Origin: Bacteroidaceae bacterium
GTDB taxonomy: Bacteria > Bacteroidota > Bacteroidia > Bacteroidales > Bacteroidaceae
Direction of reading: 5' to 3'
NCBI GenBank assembly: GCA_017470525.1
Contig: JAFUYM010000059.1
Coordinates: forward strand, 1 to 36,097
Length of the DNA stretch: 36,097 nucleotides
Each line of letters begins with the position of its first letter. Position 1 is the first letter of the stretch. The notes beneath the pieces are model-generated. The model did no database searches. It was not told where the DNA came from and saw nothing but the letters and a program-made list of their open reading frames with translations. Positions 1 to 7,599 of the stretch are shown here, one piece after another. The position numbers and the translations under genes are program-made.

Positions 1-134
1 ATGGTAAGACAGACCAGTACCTGCGCTTGCAGCAGAAGATGGAGTCTGAGAACAACGAGATGAACTTCGACTTTATCGAGATTTGTCCAAGTTCAGTATA
101 TAATAATGAGTATTTCGCAGAACCTCTTTGGTAA
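1..134 (+). CDS. C-terminal end of an unidentified protein (5' end outside window)
   Basis: The third frame is open from the window edge to a TAA at 132-134, giving about 43 residues that end in ...NNEYFAEPLW. The first two frames stop or carry no plausible protein. The segment is polar and aromatic at its end. It lies 70 bp upstream of the fasciclin lipoprotein gene on the same strand, so it probably belongs to the same uptake operon, possibly as another surface lipoprotein. I do not recognise the family from this tail alone, and a SusD-like or other outer-membrane lipoprotein would be a guess. Confidence 0.6.
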   Translation, partial: GKTDQYLRLQQKMESENNEMNFDFIEICPSSVYNNEYFAEPLW

Positions 135-145
135 ATAATCAAATC

Positions 146-185
146 AGTTTGTCTCGTCTGTCCAGACGGGTGGACGAGACAAACT
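146..185 (+). other. Long intergenic hairpin inside the Sus-like operon
   Basis: The left arm AGTTTGTCTCGTC (146-158) is perfectly complementary to 173-185. The stem continues inward through 159-163/168-172 with G-U pairs to a tetraloop AGAC, giving an 18-pair stem in RNA. No T tract follows, so it is a poor intrinsic terminator. It sits between the partial upstream gene and the fasciclin gene and could stabilise or process the mRNA, or set relative expression of the two parts. Confidence 0.7.
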
Positions 186-204
186 CCCAATAAAGTACAA
201 ATAT

Positions 205-2094
205 ATGAATAAGATAAAAAACACATTCCGTGTAGGATTTGCGGTAGCAGCGGGACTGGTTGCTATGTACTCATGTACCGACACGTGGAATGACCACTAC
301 GATACGGCTGCCACACTCAACTTCAATGGCACAACCATGGAGGCATTGGAGGCAAATGCATCGGATTTTGCCAAAGTGGTCAAAGCGTATGGTTATGACC
401 GCGAACTTACTTCCGATAACGTTTATACGATTTGGGCACCTGCCAATGGCAGTTTCGACCTCTCTGAATACCTTGATGCCAACGGCAAGGTCTATGCGGA
501 TTCCGCTGATATCGTGAAGGAATTTATCCAGAACCATATCGCCCGCTATGCCATCTCTCTCAATTCTCAAGACCAGAATTTTAGTCTGATAAACGAGAAG
601 AAAGGTTCTTTCACGGCTGATGGCAAGTTCGGAATCACCAATGTCATCAATGGTAAGAGCAACATCTCTTGTAAGAATGGTGTTATCCACCTGATTGATG
701 CGGCTTCTCCTTACAGTTACAACCTCTTTGAACTGATTGCTAAGCAGTATAAGGACGATACCGATACTGGTAAGGACACGCTTTCTCTTTATGCATTCCT
801 CTATGACTCAGAGAACAATCAGGACTCTCTGATTGAGAACAAGTCTGTGAGCCGTGGTGTGGATGAGAATGGTGATAAGATTTGGGTGGATTCATTCGTG
901 ATGCGTAACAACACTGTTCTGAAGAACGTGGATGCCAAGTTGTATGAAGAGGACTCTGCTTTCATCGCCATCATTCCAACGGCAAAGGCTTGGGCTGAGC
1001 GTTACAAGATTGCAGAAAGCCTGCTGAAGTTCAATCCATCAGAAGACCTGCGTTCTGCAGGTGCATGCGACTCATTGTTGCGTCACTATGCTAACCATTT
1101 CGCCATGACAGATTTGTTCTATAACAAGAATGCGAATGAGCATTGGCAGGACTCTCTGAAGTCAACTCTCTATCGTGGTATGCCTTGGTATGAGCATGTA
1201 TATTACAGCAAGATGCCAAAGGATTTGCCAGAAGATACAGAACTGAATGATATTCTTGCCAAGAGCGGTACGCCTATCGCTTGTTCAAATGGTGAGGGTT
1301 ACATTGTGGATGAATACCCCATCAGTGTGACAGAGCAGTTCTTCAAGAAAATCAAAGTGTCAGCCAATTCCAGAAGCATCAATGTTGACCTTGACAAGAA
1401 TGGTAAGGATTTGTTCACGAAGAACGTGAATAAGTCATTCCGTCAGTATAGCGGTATCTATACGGAACTTCTGATTGATACGACAGACAACACTGTGATT
1501 GGAAGAAAATCGACCAACTACAGTTATACGGATATCGTACCATCAACGAAGTCTGTGAACCCCAACATTGGTTTTGACATTCCTAACACACTTTCTGGTA
1601 CATACGACCTCTATCTGGTTACTTGCCCATACTGGTTGATTACAGACTATGTGAATATTGCGGATTCTTTGTGGGATGCTCGCCCATACCGTTTCTACAC
1701 TTACGTTTTCGAACGCGATAATGATGGAAAGAATATCGGTGAATATCCTGCATCGGGAGAACGTTTGACAAATCCTCTCACAGGCGAGAACTATTTTGAG
1801 ACAAGAGGTCTTGTACGTGATGATGAAGGCTTCCTCGTTATCAATGACACCACTTATCTGGGTTCATACACATTCAAGAATGCATACTATGGTCGCAATG
1901 ATGAAGGTGTGATTATCCAGTTGCAGACATACATCACTTCAAAGCAGACAGAGCAGTACTCTCGCGAGATGCTCATCAGTTCGATTATCCTCAAGCCACG
2001 CGATGAGTTTGGCGAGGCAATCGAAATCCCTGTCGCTGAAGAAACTAAAATGAGAAAAGGTACTAAGTTGACAACTTCTAATACAAGTAAATGA
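205..2094 (+). CDS. Fasciclin (FAS1) domain outer-membrane lipoprotein
   Basis: A 629-residue protein with a lipoprotein signal: a hydrophobic stretch ending at the cysteine of MYSC (Cys24), so it should be lipidated and exported. Residues about 42-168 look like a FAS1 domain, with the characteristic pattern of an early helix, a VYTIWAPANGSF-type strand and a terminal GVIHLIDA strand. Residues about 170-350 hold a second, divergent FAS1-like region around FIAIIPTAKAW. The last 250 residues have no fold I can name. The stop codon overlaps the start of the SusC-like gene (ATGA), implying translational coupling. FAS1 lipoproteins in Bacteroidetes often sit beside SusC/SusD pairs, and a surface adhesion or ligand-capture role for the transporter is inference. 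Confidence 0.88.
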   Translation: MNKIKNTFRVGFAVAAGLVAMYSCTDTWNDHYDTAATLNFNGTTMEALEANASDFAKVVKAYGYDRELTSDNVYTIWAPANGSFDLSEYLDANGKVYADSADIVKEFIQNHIARYAISLNSQDQNFSLINEKKGSFTADGKFGITNVINGKSNISCKNGVIHLIDAASPYSYNLFELIAKQYKDDTDTGKDTLSLYAFLYDSENNQDSLIENKSVSRGVDENGDKIWVDSFVMRNNTVLKNVDAKLYEEDSAFIAIIPTAKAWAERYKIAESLLKFNPSEDLRSAGACDSLLRHYANHFAMTDLFYNKNANEHWQDSLKSTLYRGMPWYEHVYYSKMPKDLPEDTELNDILAKSGTPIACSNGEGYIVDEYPISVTEQFFKKIKVSANSRSINVDLDKNGKDLFTKNVNKSFRQYSGIYTELLIDTTDNTVIGRKSTNYSYTDIVPSTKSVNPNIGFDIPNTLSGTYDLYLVTCPYWLITDYVNIADSLWDARPYRFYTYVFERDNDGKNIGEYPASGERLTNPLTGENYFETRGLVRDDEGFLVINDTTYLGSYTFKNAYYGRNDEGVIIQLQTYITSKQTEQYSREMLISSIILKPRDEFGEAIEIPVAEETKMRKGTKLTTSNTSK

Positions 2095-5000
2095 TTATGC
2101 AGCACTTCAATAAATACGGAATCGCAGCACTGATGTTCTTCCTGGGTACCGCTCTTCCAGCAGTGGCACAGGATGAGGTACAAGAGGAGGTAACAACAGA
2201 CGAGGTGGCTGCTCGGGCTATCAAGAAAATAAAGCCTGCTAAGAATTACCCAACCATTGAGGTGAAGGGTAAGGTTGTTGATGCGGCAACAGGTGAGCCA
2301 CTTGCTGGTGCTCAGATTCAAGCCTTCAACAATAGGTATTATACAGCCATGGCTGATGAGAATGGTGAGTTTACTATCAATGTGCCTAAGTTCGTGACCG
2401 CACTCTCAGTGAAACTGCAAGGTTATAATCTGAACAATGTGTCTCTCAACGGCCGCACAAGTGGTGTGGACATCAAATTGTATTCAGAACTTCTGAAGGC
2501 AGACTACACAGAGAATGCAACGGCAAGAAAGAGTGTTTCCGCCAATAATTTCGCGAACACTCCTTCCATCACCATTGATAGTGAAATTCAGAACACTTTG
2601 GGTGGTGACATCAGAACCGTTCAGCGTTCGGCTAATCCTGGACAGGGCTTGTCTATGTTCATCAATGGTCTGAACTCGCTGAACTCTAATGCTCAGCCAC
2701 TTATTATTCTGGATGGTGTGGTGTTCGACCAGATGTATGAATCCTCCATGTTGCATACAGGTTATTTCAATAATCTGTTGCAGGGCATCAATGTCGATGA
2801 CATTGAGTCTGTGGAAGTTCTCAAGAATGGAACCGCTCTCTATGGTGCCAAAGCCGCTAATGGCGTGTTGGTCATCAAGACGAAGCGTTGTCACTCAATG
2901 GCAACCCGCATTGATGTGAACATCAGTGCAGGTGTGGAGTTGACGCCAAAGACTTTAGACCTGATGGATGCCAGTGAATACCGTACTTACGCTTCTAACC
3001 TCTTGAAGACAGCCGACACGAAGTTGACTGAATTTAAGTTCTTGAGTACCGACCCGAATTATTATTACTATAATATGTATCATAATAATACGGACTGGAA
3101 TGATGAGGTGACAAGAGAGGCATTCACGCAGAACTATGGCATTGCTATTCAAGGTGGTGACGATATCGCCCAGTACAACCTTTCTGTAGGTTACACCGAT
3201 GCGAACTCAACCCTGAAGCGTAATGACATGCAGCGTTTCAATGTGCGATTCAACACCGACATTGTTCTGAACAAGTGGTTCTACACTCAGTTTGATGCCA
3301 GTTATGCCAACGTGACTCGTGACTTGAGAAGCGATGGTTGGGCAGACGGTCAGTTCTTGCAGGCATTGGCTTCTCCTTCCTCTTTGGCAAACATCAAGGC
3401 TCCGTTCTTGACACCATACGACTTCTCAACGGACGGCAAGAAGTCTTCCTTCATTGCCGATGCCGATGACTACATGTATGAGGTATTGGGTAACAGAGGC
3501 GCGATTGCCAACCCTGTGGCTATCCTCGAAAATGGTGAGGCAAAGAACAAGAACCGTTCTGACTGTACGATGCTTAATATCGCTGTGGCTCCAACCTGGG
3601 AACCCACGAAGGACTTCTCACTCACGGAACGTTTCAGTTATACGATGCAGAGTCTTGACGAAGCATACTTCACGCCAATCATTGGTATGCCAAACTATAC
3701 CATTGATGGCAGCCAGGGTCAGACAAACAACTCCAAGTATTCTTTGTTCTCAAAGCACAATGCGGTCTTCTCTGACACTCGTGCAGATTGGAGGGTTCTC
3801 TCCAATGGCGCTCATCGTCTTGAAGTGTTTGGTGGTATCCGTTTCATGAATGACACCTTCTCGTCTTCTTACCTCTATGGTGATAACACGGGTAACGATA
3901 AGACTCCAAACAATGTTTCTGGTCAGCAATCCAAGGAAATCACGGGTTCTGACACTAACTGGAGAACACTTTCTTACTATGCAAATGCCGACTATAACTA
4001 CAAGGAGAAGTATTATGTGAGCGGTCAACTTTCAATGGAGACTTCTTCTCGTTTCGGTAAGGATGCCGATGCTGGACTCAAGATGTTTGGTGTGGTTTGG
4101 GGTCTTTTCCCATCACTGCAGGCTGGTTGGGTGTTGACCAATGAAGATTGGTTCCGTCCAAACCGTGGCGTGAACATGCTGAAACTCAATGCTGGCTTCG
4201 AATCTGTCGGTAACGATGCGATTGACAACTCTGCAACCTTGACTTATTTGGCTACCGATTTGTTGTTTGGTGATGAAATTTCTGCTATTGGCTTGAAAAA
4301 CATTGGTAACCCATCTCTCCGTTGGGAGACGACCAATCGTTTCAACGTAGGTTTGGAAGGTAACTTCTTGGATAACCGTTTGAATCTGAAGTTTAACTAC
4401 TTCAACTCAAAGACCAAGAATCTTGTGACACTCGGCACTTTGGCATACGTGGCAGGTTTGACTGACTACTATACCAATGATGGTGTCTTGAAGAATGAAG
4501 GTTTTGATGTGGCTTTCAATGCGAAACTCGTCAACGAAAAGAACTTCAAGATGGAACTGGGTGCCAGCCTCGGTCACTACAAGAACAAACTGACTCGTCT
4601 GCCACAAGGCATGAAGGCTTTCGAAAGCAGCATTTATGATGGCACTATCCTGTCAGAGGTGGGTCGTCCTGCTGGTGTCTTCTACGGTTACAAGACCGAA
4701 GGCGTGTATGCCACTTCTGCAGAGGCTGCTACTGATGGCAAGTTCATCCGCGATGACTCCAACAACCCTGTCTATTTCGGTGCAGGTGACGTGAAGTTTG
4801 TTGATAGGGATGGTAATGGCGAAATCAATGAAAACGACCGTTTCGTGATTGGCGACCCCAACCCCGACATCTATGGTAACATCAATCTGAAGTTCCACTT
4901 CGGTGAACACTGGACATTGGCTACCAACTTTAAGTACTCTTTGGGTAATGACATCTACAACTATCAGCGTGCCATGCTTGAAGGTGGCAAGAACTTCATC

Positions 5001-5354
5001 AACCAGACTACAGCACTGAATCGTCGCTGGATGGCAGAAGGTCAGACCACAGACATTCCTCAGACTGTCTATGGCGACCCAATGGGCAACAGCCGTTTCT
5101 CTGACCGCTGGATTGAGAATGGTTCTTTCCTGAAGTTGAAGAACGTGACGCTCTCTTACAAGTTGCCTATCCAGAATGAGTATATTCAGGGTATTACAGT
5201 GTGGGCAGCGGCTAATAACCTCTTCACTATGACTAAGTATTTAGGCACTGACCCAGAGTTGTCTTGCCGCAACAGTGTCCTCTATCAGGGCATCGATGCT
5301 GGCTATCTCACTTCTGGTCGCAGTTTCTATCTCGGTGTTAAGATTAATCTCTAA
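2091..5354 (+). CDS. SusC/RagA-family TonB-dependent outer-membrane porin
   Basis: 1087 residues. The signal peptide is cleaved probably after ALPAVA (residue 26). A carboxypeptidase-regulatory-like domain covers about 57-130 (VVDAATGEPLAGAQIQ, DENGEFTINVP), and a plug domain about 145-266 contains the family signature VLKNGTALYGAKAANGVLVI. A 22-strand-type barrel rich in aromatic strands follows, ending in FYLGVKINL. It imports a large substrate with its SusD partner, using TonB/ExbBD energy. The start ATG overlaps the upstream TGA; a second ATG two codons later (2097) is possible. The gene is 12 bp from the SusD-like gene. The substrate is unknown, since no glycosidase, protease or regulator of a polysaccharide locus is adjacent. 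The canonical DASA residues of the plug motif are replaced by N-G-T. Confidence 0.95.
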   Translation: MIMQHFNKYGIAALMFFLGTALPAVAQDEVQEEVTTDEVAARAIKKIKPAKNYPTIEVKGKVVDAATGEPLAGAQIQAFNNRYYTAMADENGEFTINVPKFVTALSVKLQGYNLNNVSLNGRTSGVDIKLYSELLKADYTENATARKSVSANNFANTPSITIDSEIQNTLGGDIRTVQRSANPGQGLSMFINGLNSLNSNAQPLIILDGVVFDQMYESSMLHTGYFNNLLQGINVDDIESVEVLKNGTALYGAKAANGVLVIKTKRCHSMATRIDVNISAGVELTPKTLDLMDASEYRTYASNLLKTADTKLTEFKFLSTDPNYYYYNMYHNNTDWNDEVTREAFTQNYGIAIQGGDDIAQYNLSVGYTDANSTLKRNDMQRFNVRFNTDIVLNKWFYTQFDASYANVTRDLRSDGWADGQFLQALASPSSLANIKAPFLTPYDFSTDGKKSSFIADADDYMYEVLGNRGAIANPVAILENGEAKNKNRSDCTMLNIAVAPTWEPTKDFSLTERFSYTMQSLDEAYFTPIIGMPNYTIDGSQGQTNNSKYSLFSKHNAVFSDTRADWRVLSNGAHRLEVFGGIRFMNDTFSSSYLYGDNTGNDKTPNNVSGQQSKEITGSDTNWRTLSYYANADYNYKEKYYVSGQLSMETSSRFGKDADAGLKMFGVVWGLFPSLQAGWVLTNEDWFRPNRGVNMLKLNAGFESVGNDAIDNSATLTYLATDLLFGDEISAIGLKNIGNPSLRWETTNRFNVGLEGNFLDNRLNLKFNYFNSKTKNLVTLGTLAYVAGLTDYYTNDGVLKNEGFDVAFNAKLVNEKNFKMELGASLGHYKNKLTRLPQGMKAFESSIYDGTILSEVGRPAGVFYGYKTEGVYATSAEAATDGKFIRDDSNNPVYFGAGDVKFVDRDGNGEINENDRFVIGDPNPDIYGNINLKFHFGEHWTLATNFKYSLGNDIYNYQRAMLEGGKNFINQTTALNRRWMAEGQTTDIPQTVYGDPMGNSRFSDRWIENGSFLKLKNVTLSYKLPIQNEYIQGITVWAAANNLFTMTKYLGTDPELSCRNSVLYQGIDAGYLTSGRSFYLGVKINL

Positions 5355-5366
5355 TTTGTATATATC

Positions 5367-7478
5367 ATGAAATTGAAATCTATTATAGTTTGTGGTCTGA
5401 TCCTGCTCGGAGTTGGAGCAGCCACTACATCATGCGAGGACATGTTTACAGCAGAGAACTCACTGGTTACCACTGACCTCGCTCCGAAGGATACGCTTTA
5501 TCAGGTGATGGGTATTGTCAAGCGTATGCAGAAACTGGCTGACCGTACAGTTTTGCTGGGCGAGGTTCGTGCAGACCTTGTTGAGGTTGACCCTCTGCAT
5601 GCCTCTGTTGATATTCAGGAGTTGGCTGCCAATGCTGTTTCCAACAACAATGTCTATAATAAGCCAGCCGACTACTATGCTGTCATCAACAACTGCAACA
5701 TCTATCTTGCCTATGTTGATACTATGCGTAATGCGCAGGGTACCCGTAAGTACTTTGAGAAAGAGGTTTGTGCAGTCAAGTGCTACCGTGCATGGTGCTA
5801 TCTTGAGTTGCTCAAGAACTATGGTGCCGTGCCATTTGTGACAGAGCCTATTGAGGATTCTGACAAGGCAGAGTCTATCGTGGCATCAGGCAACAAGGCT
5901 GACATGAAGACCATTCTTGATTTCTGCATCAACGACCTCCAGAAGTATCCTTATATGGATGAGAACAATGAACTTCGTCAGAAATACGGTTCCACGGCAT
6001 CCTATGCAGGATTCCGTTACGACGAGATTGCAATTCCTGTTCGTGCGCTTTTGGCTGAATTGTATCTCTGGCGCGGTTCTTATACCGATAGCCAGCAGGA
6101 CTATGTCAATGCTGTCCGCATGTATCACGATTACTTCACTTTCCCAAGTGAGGAATTGAATACCGGCGATAATGGTAACCGTTGGCAAGACCGCGACTTT
6201 AACAGGCAGCCAAGTAACAGTTACACATCCTACTTCAGCAGCAACACTCGTCTGAATGCTGGTATTCTTCCTTTGGATACGACCGTGTATTTCGGTACAG
6301 TGACAGACCTCCGTGCTGTCTTCAACTCTCAGTACTCTAACAAGTACTATCCATCCGTGCTGCCTTCTCAGCGCGTGAAAGACATCTCAAAGGCGCAGGA
6401 CTACTGTATGTACATCTATGAAGATAATAGAGCAGATACTATTTATGGTCCTCATGATGGTAACTATTACGATGAGAAGATTATGGAAGGTGACCTCCGT
6501 TTGAATACGGTTTATGAGACTTCCAGTAACTTCCGTGAGAGCCAGTACAACAGCGATGTGAGCCCAATGCGTTATGAGATCAAGAAGTATTCAGGAGAGC
6601 GTGACCGTAACTCTGATGCAAGACTGGCATACATTCCGTTCTACCGCAACAACATTTTGTATCTCCACATGGCAGAGGCTTTGAACCGTGCAGGCTTCCC
6701 TGAAACTGCATTTGCCGTGCTGAAGTATGGTCTTTCCTACTACACATTGACAGACCGTGACATCATCTCGCAGGATGAGTTCGACCGTCTTTGCGACATC
6801 AAGTCTTATGGATTCACGATTCAGGATGCGAAGTATTCTGAAGATGAGGAACTTTCAAGCAAGACGAATGGTTCATTCATCATCTGGGATTCTGGCGTGT
6901 TCGGTACGAAAGATAAGTCAACCTCTGGTGGTCTTGGTCAGATTCCTGTGCTCGGCGGCACTCGCGTGAATGTCGGCATCCACTCTTTGGGTAGTGGCGA
7001 TACGGAATACAATAAGTATTATTACTTGGATGATTCTGCGACACTGGCTGAGATGGAGAGCAAATATCCTTATCCAGCAGAACCTGTATATGAAGAATTG
7101 CCAGAACTTGACGAGACTTCCACCGCAGAAGACTCTTTGGCTTATCAGGCTGTTGTTGATGCCAATGCTGAGGCAGATTCTCTTTACAACGAGGCTGTTC
7201 AGAATACTGATGCTCTCCGTCTGGCTTATAAGGCATCCGACCCAGTTCGTGCAACGCGTCAGGCTCATGTGGCTCAACTGATTCTCGAAGAGGAGGCGCT
7301 CGAAGGCATGTTCGAGGGTGTTCGTTTCTACGACATCATGCGTTACCAGATGCAGGACAAGAAGGGTGGTCAGAACATCGGCACCACTATCACGCTTCCT
7401 GCTTATATCGAGGAGAAGTACGGCGCAACGCCAACCATGACGGGAAAACCGTGGTATCTCACATTACCCGCTCGCTAA
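5367..7478 (+). CDS. RagB/SusD-family nutrient-binding outer-membrane lipoprotein
   Basis: 703 residues with a lipobox ending at Cys23 (TTSC). SusD hallmarks are the TPR-like core with CYRAWCYLELLKNYGAVPFV and, near the C terminus, LEEEALEGMFEGVRFYDIMRY, the family's E-R-x-x-E-F-x-G-x-R-x-x-D-x-x-R region. It should form the lid on the SusC-like porin encoded immediately upstream and bind the substrate at the cell surface. It is somewhat longer than usual. Part of the excess is a low-complexity acidic segment at about residues 564-624 (nt 7060-7240), rich in E, D, A and Y, just before the C-terminal motif; it may be an inserted helical hairpin. It is the last gene of the operon, followed by a strong terminator. 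Confidence 0.95.
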   Translation: MKLKSIIVCGLILLGVGAATTSCEDMFTAENSLVTTDLAPKDTLYQVMGIVKRMQKLADRTVLLGEVRADLVEVDPLHASVDIQELAANAVSNNNVYNKPADYYAVINNCNIYLAYVDTMRNAQGTRKYFEKEVCAVKCYRAWCYLELLKNYGAVPFVTEPIEDSDKAESIVASGNKADMKTILDFCINDLQKYPYMDENNELRQKYGSTASYAGFRYDEIAIPVRALLAELYLWRGSYTDSQQDYVNAVRMYHDYFTFPSEELNTGDNGNRWQDRDFNRQPSNSYTSYFSSNTRLNAGILPLDTTVYFGTVTDLRAVFNSQYSNKYYPSVLPSQRVKDISKAQDYCMYIYEDNRADTIYGPHDGNYYDEKIMEGDLRLNTVYETSSNFRESQYNSDVSPMRYEIKKYSGERDRNSDARLAYIPFYRNNILYLHMAEALNRAGFPETAFAVLKYGLSYYTLTDRDIISQDEFDRLCDIKSYGFTIQDAKYSEDEELSSKTNGSFIIWDSGVFGTKDKSTSGGLGQIPVLGGTRVNVGIHSLGSGDTEYNKYYYLDDSATLAEMESKYPYPAEPVYEELPELDETSTAEDSLAYQAVVDANAEADSLYNEAVQNTDALRLAYKASDPVRATRQAHVAQLILEEEALEGMFEGVRFYDIMRYQMQDKKGGQNIGTTITLPAYIEEKYGATPTMTGKPWYLTLPAR

Positions 7479-7513
7479 ACGCCTGACCTCTTCATAGAGG
7501 TGATATGATACTG

Positions 7514-7555
7514 AAAAAAGAAGTTCTGAGCAGAAATGCTTGGAACTTCTTTTTT
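7514..7555 (+). terminator. Intrinsic terminator of the fasciclin/SusC/SusD operon
   Basis: The arms AAAAAAGAAGTTC (7514-7526) and 7543-7555 are fully complementary. The stem extends through TGAGC/GCTTG around a 6-nt loop. The right arm ends in a run of T, as expected for an intrinsic terminator reading rightward, and the A-rich left arm makes it symmetric. A smaller hairpin with a TCAT loop lies just before it at 7486-7501. Confidence 0.85.
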
Positions 7556-7572
7556 CGTTGGAATATTTTGGC

Positions 7573-7580
7573 TAACTTTG
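7573..7580 (+). promoter_or_regulatory. -7 box (TAACTTTG) of the PEP-synthase-like gene
   Basis: TAACTTTG matches the Bacteroidetes TAnnTTTG -7 element and lies 19 bp before the start codon at 7600, giving a predicted 5' leader of about 15 nt. No good TTTG is found 19-21 bp upstream, because that position lies in the terminator T tract, so the -33 element is weak. Confidence 0.5.
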
Positions 7581-7599
7581 CATCAAACTTTCAACACTT

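Noticed and set aside
831-839. Possible phosphohistidine motif SHNAIGHG in the PEP-synthase-like protein (protein residues 831-839)
   Set aside because: It resembles the swivel-domain SHAAI motif but follows the ATP-grasp end by only about 20 residues and lacks the preceding GG-x-T and following A-R-E-x-G-I-P-A context. Coordinates here are residues, not bases.
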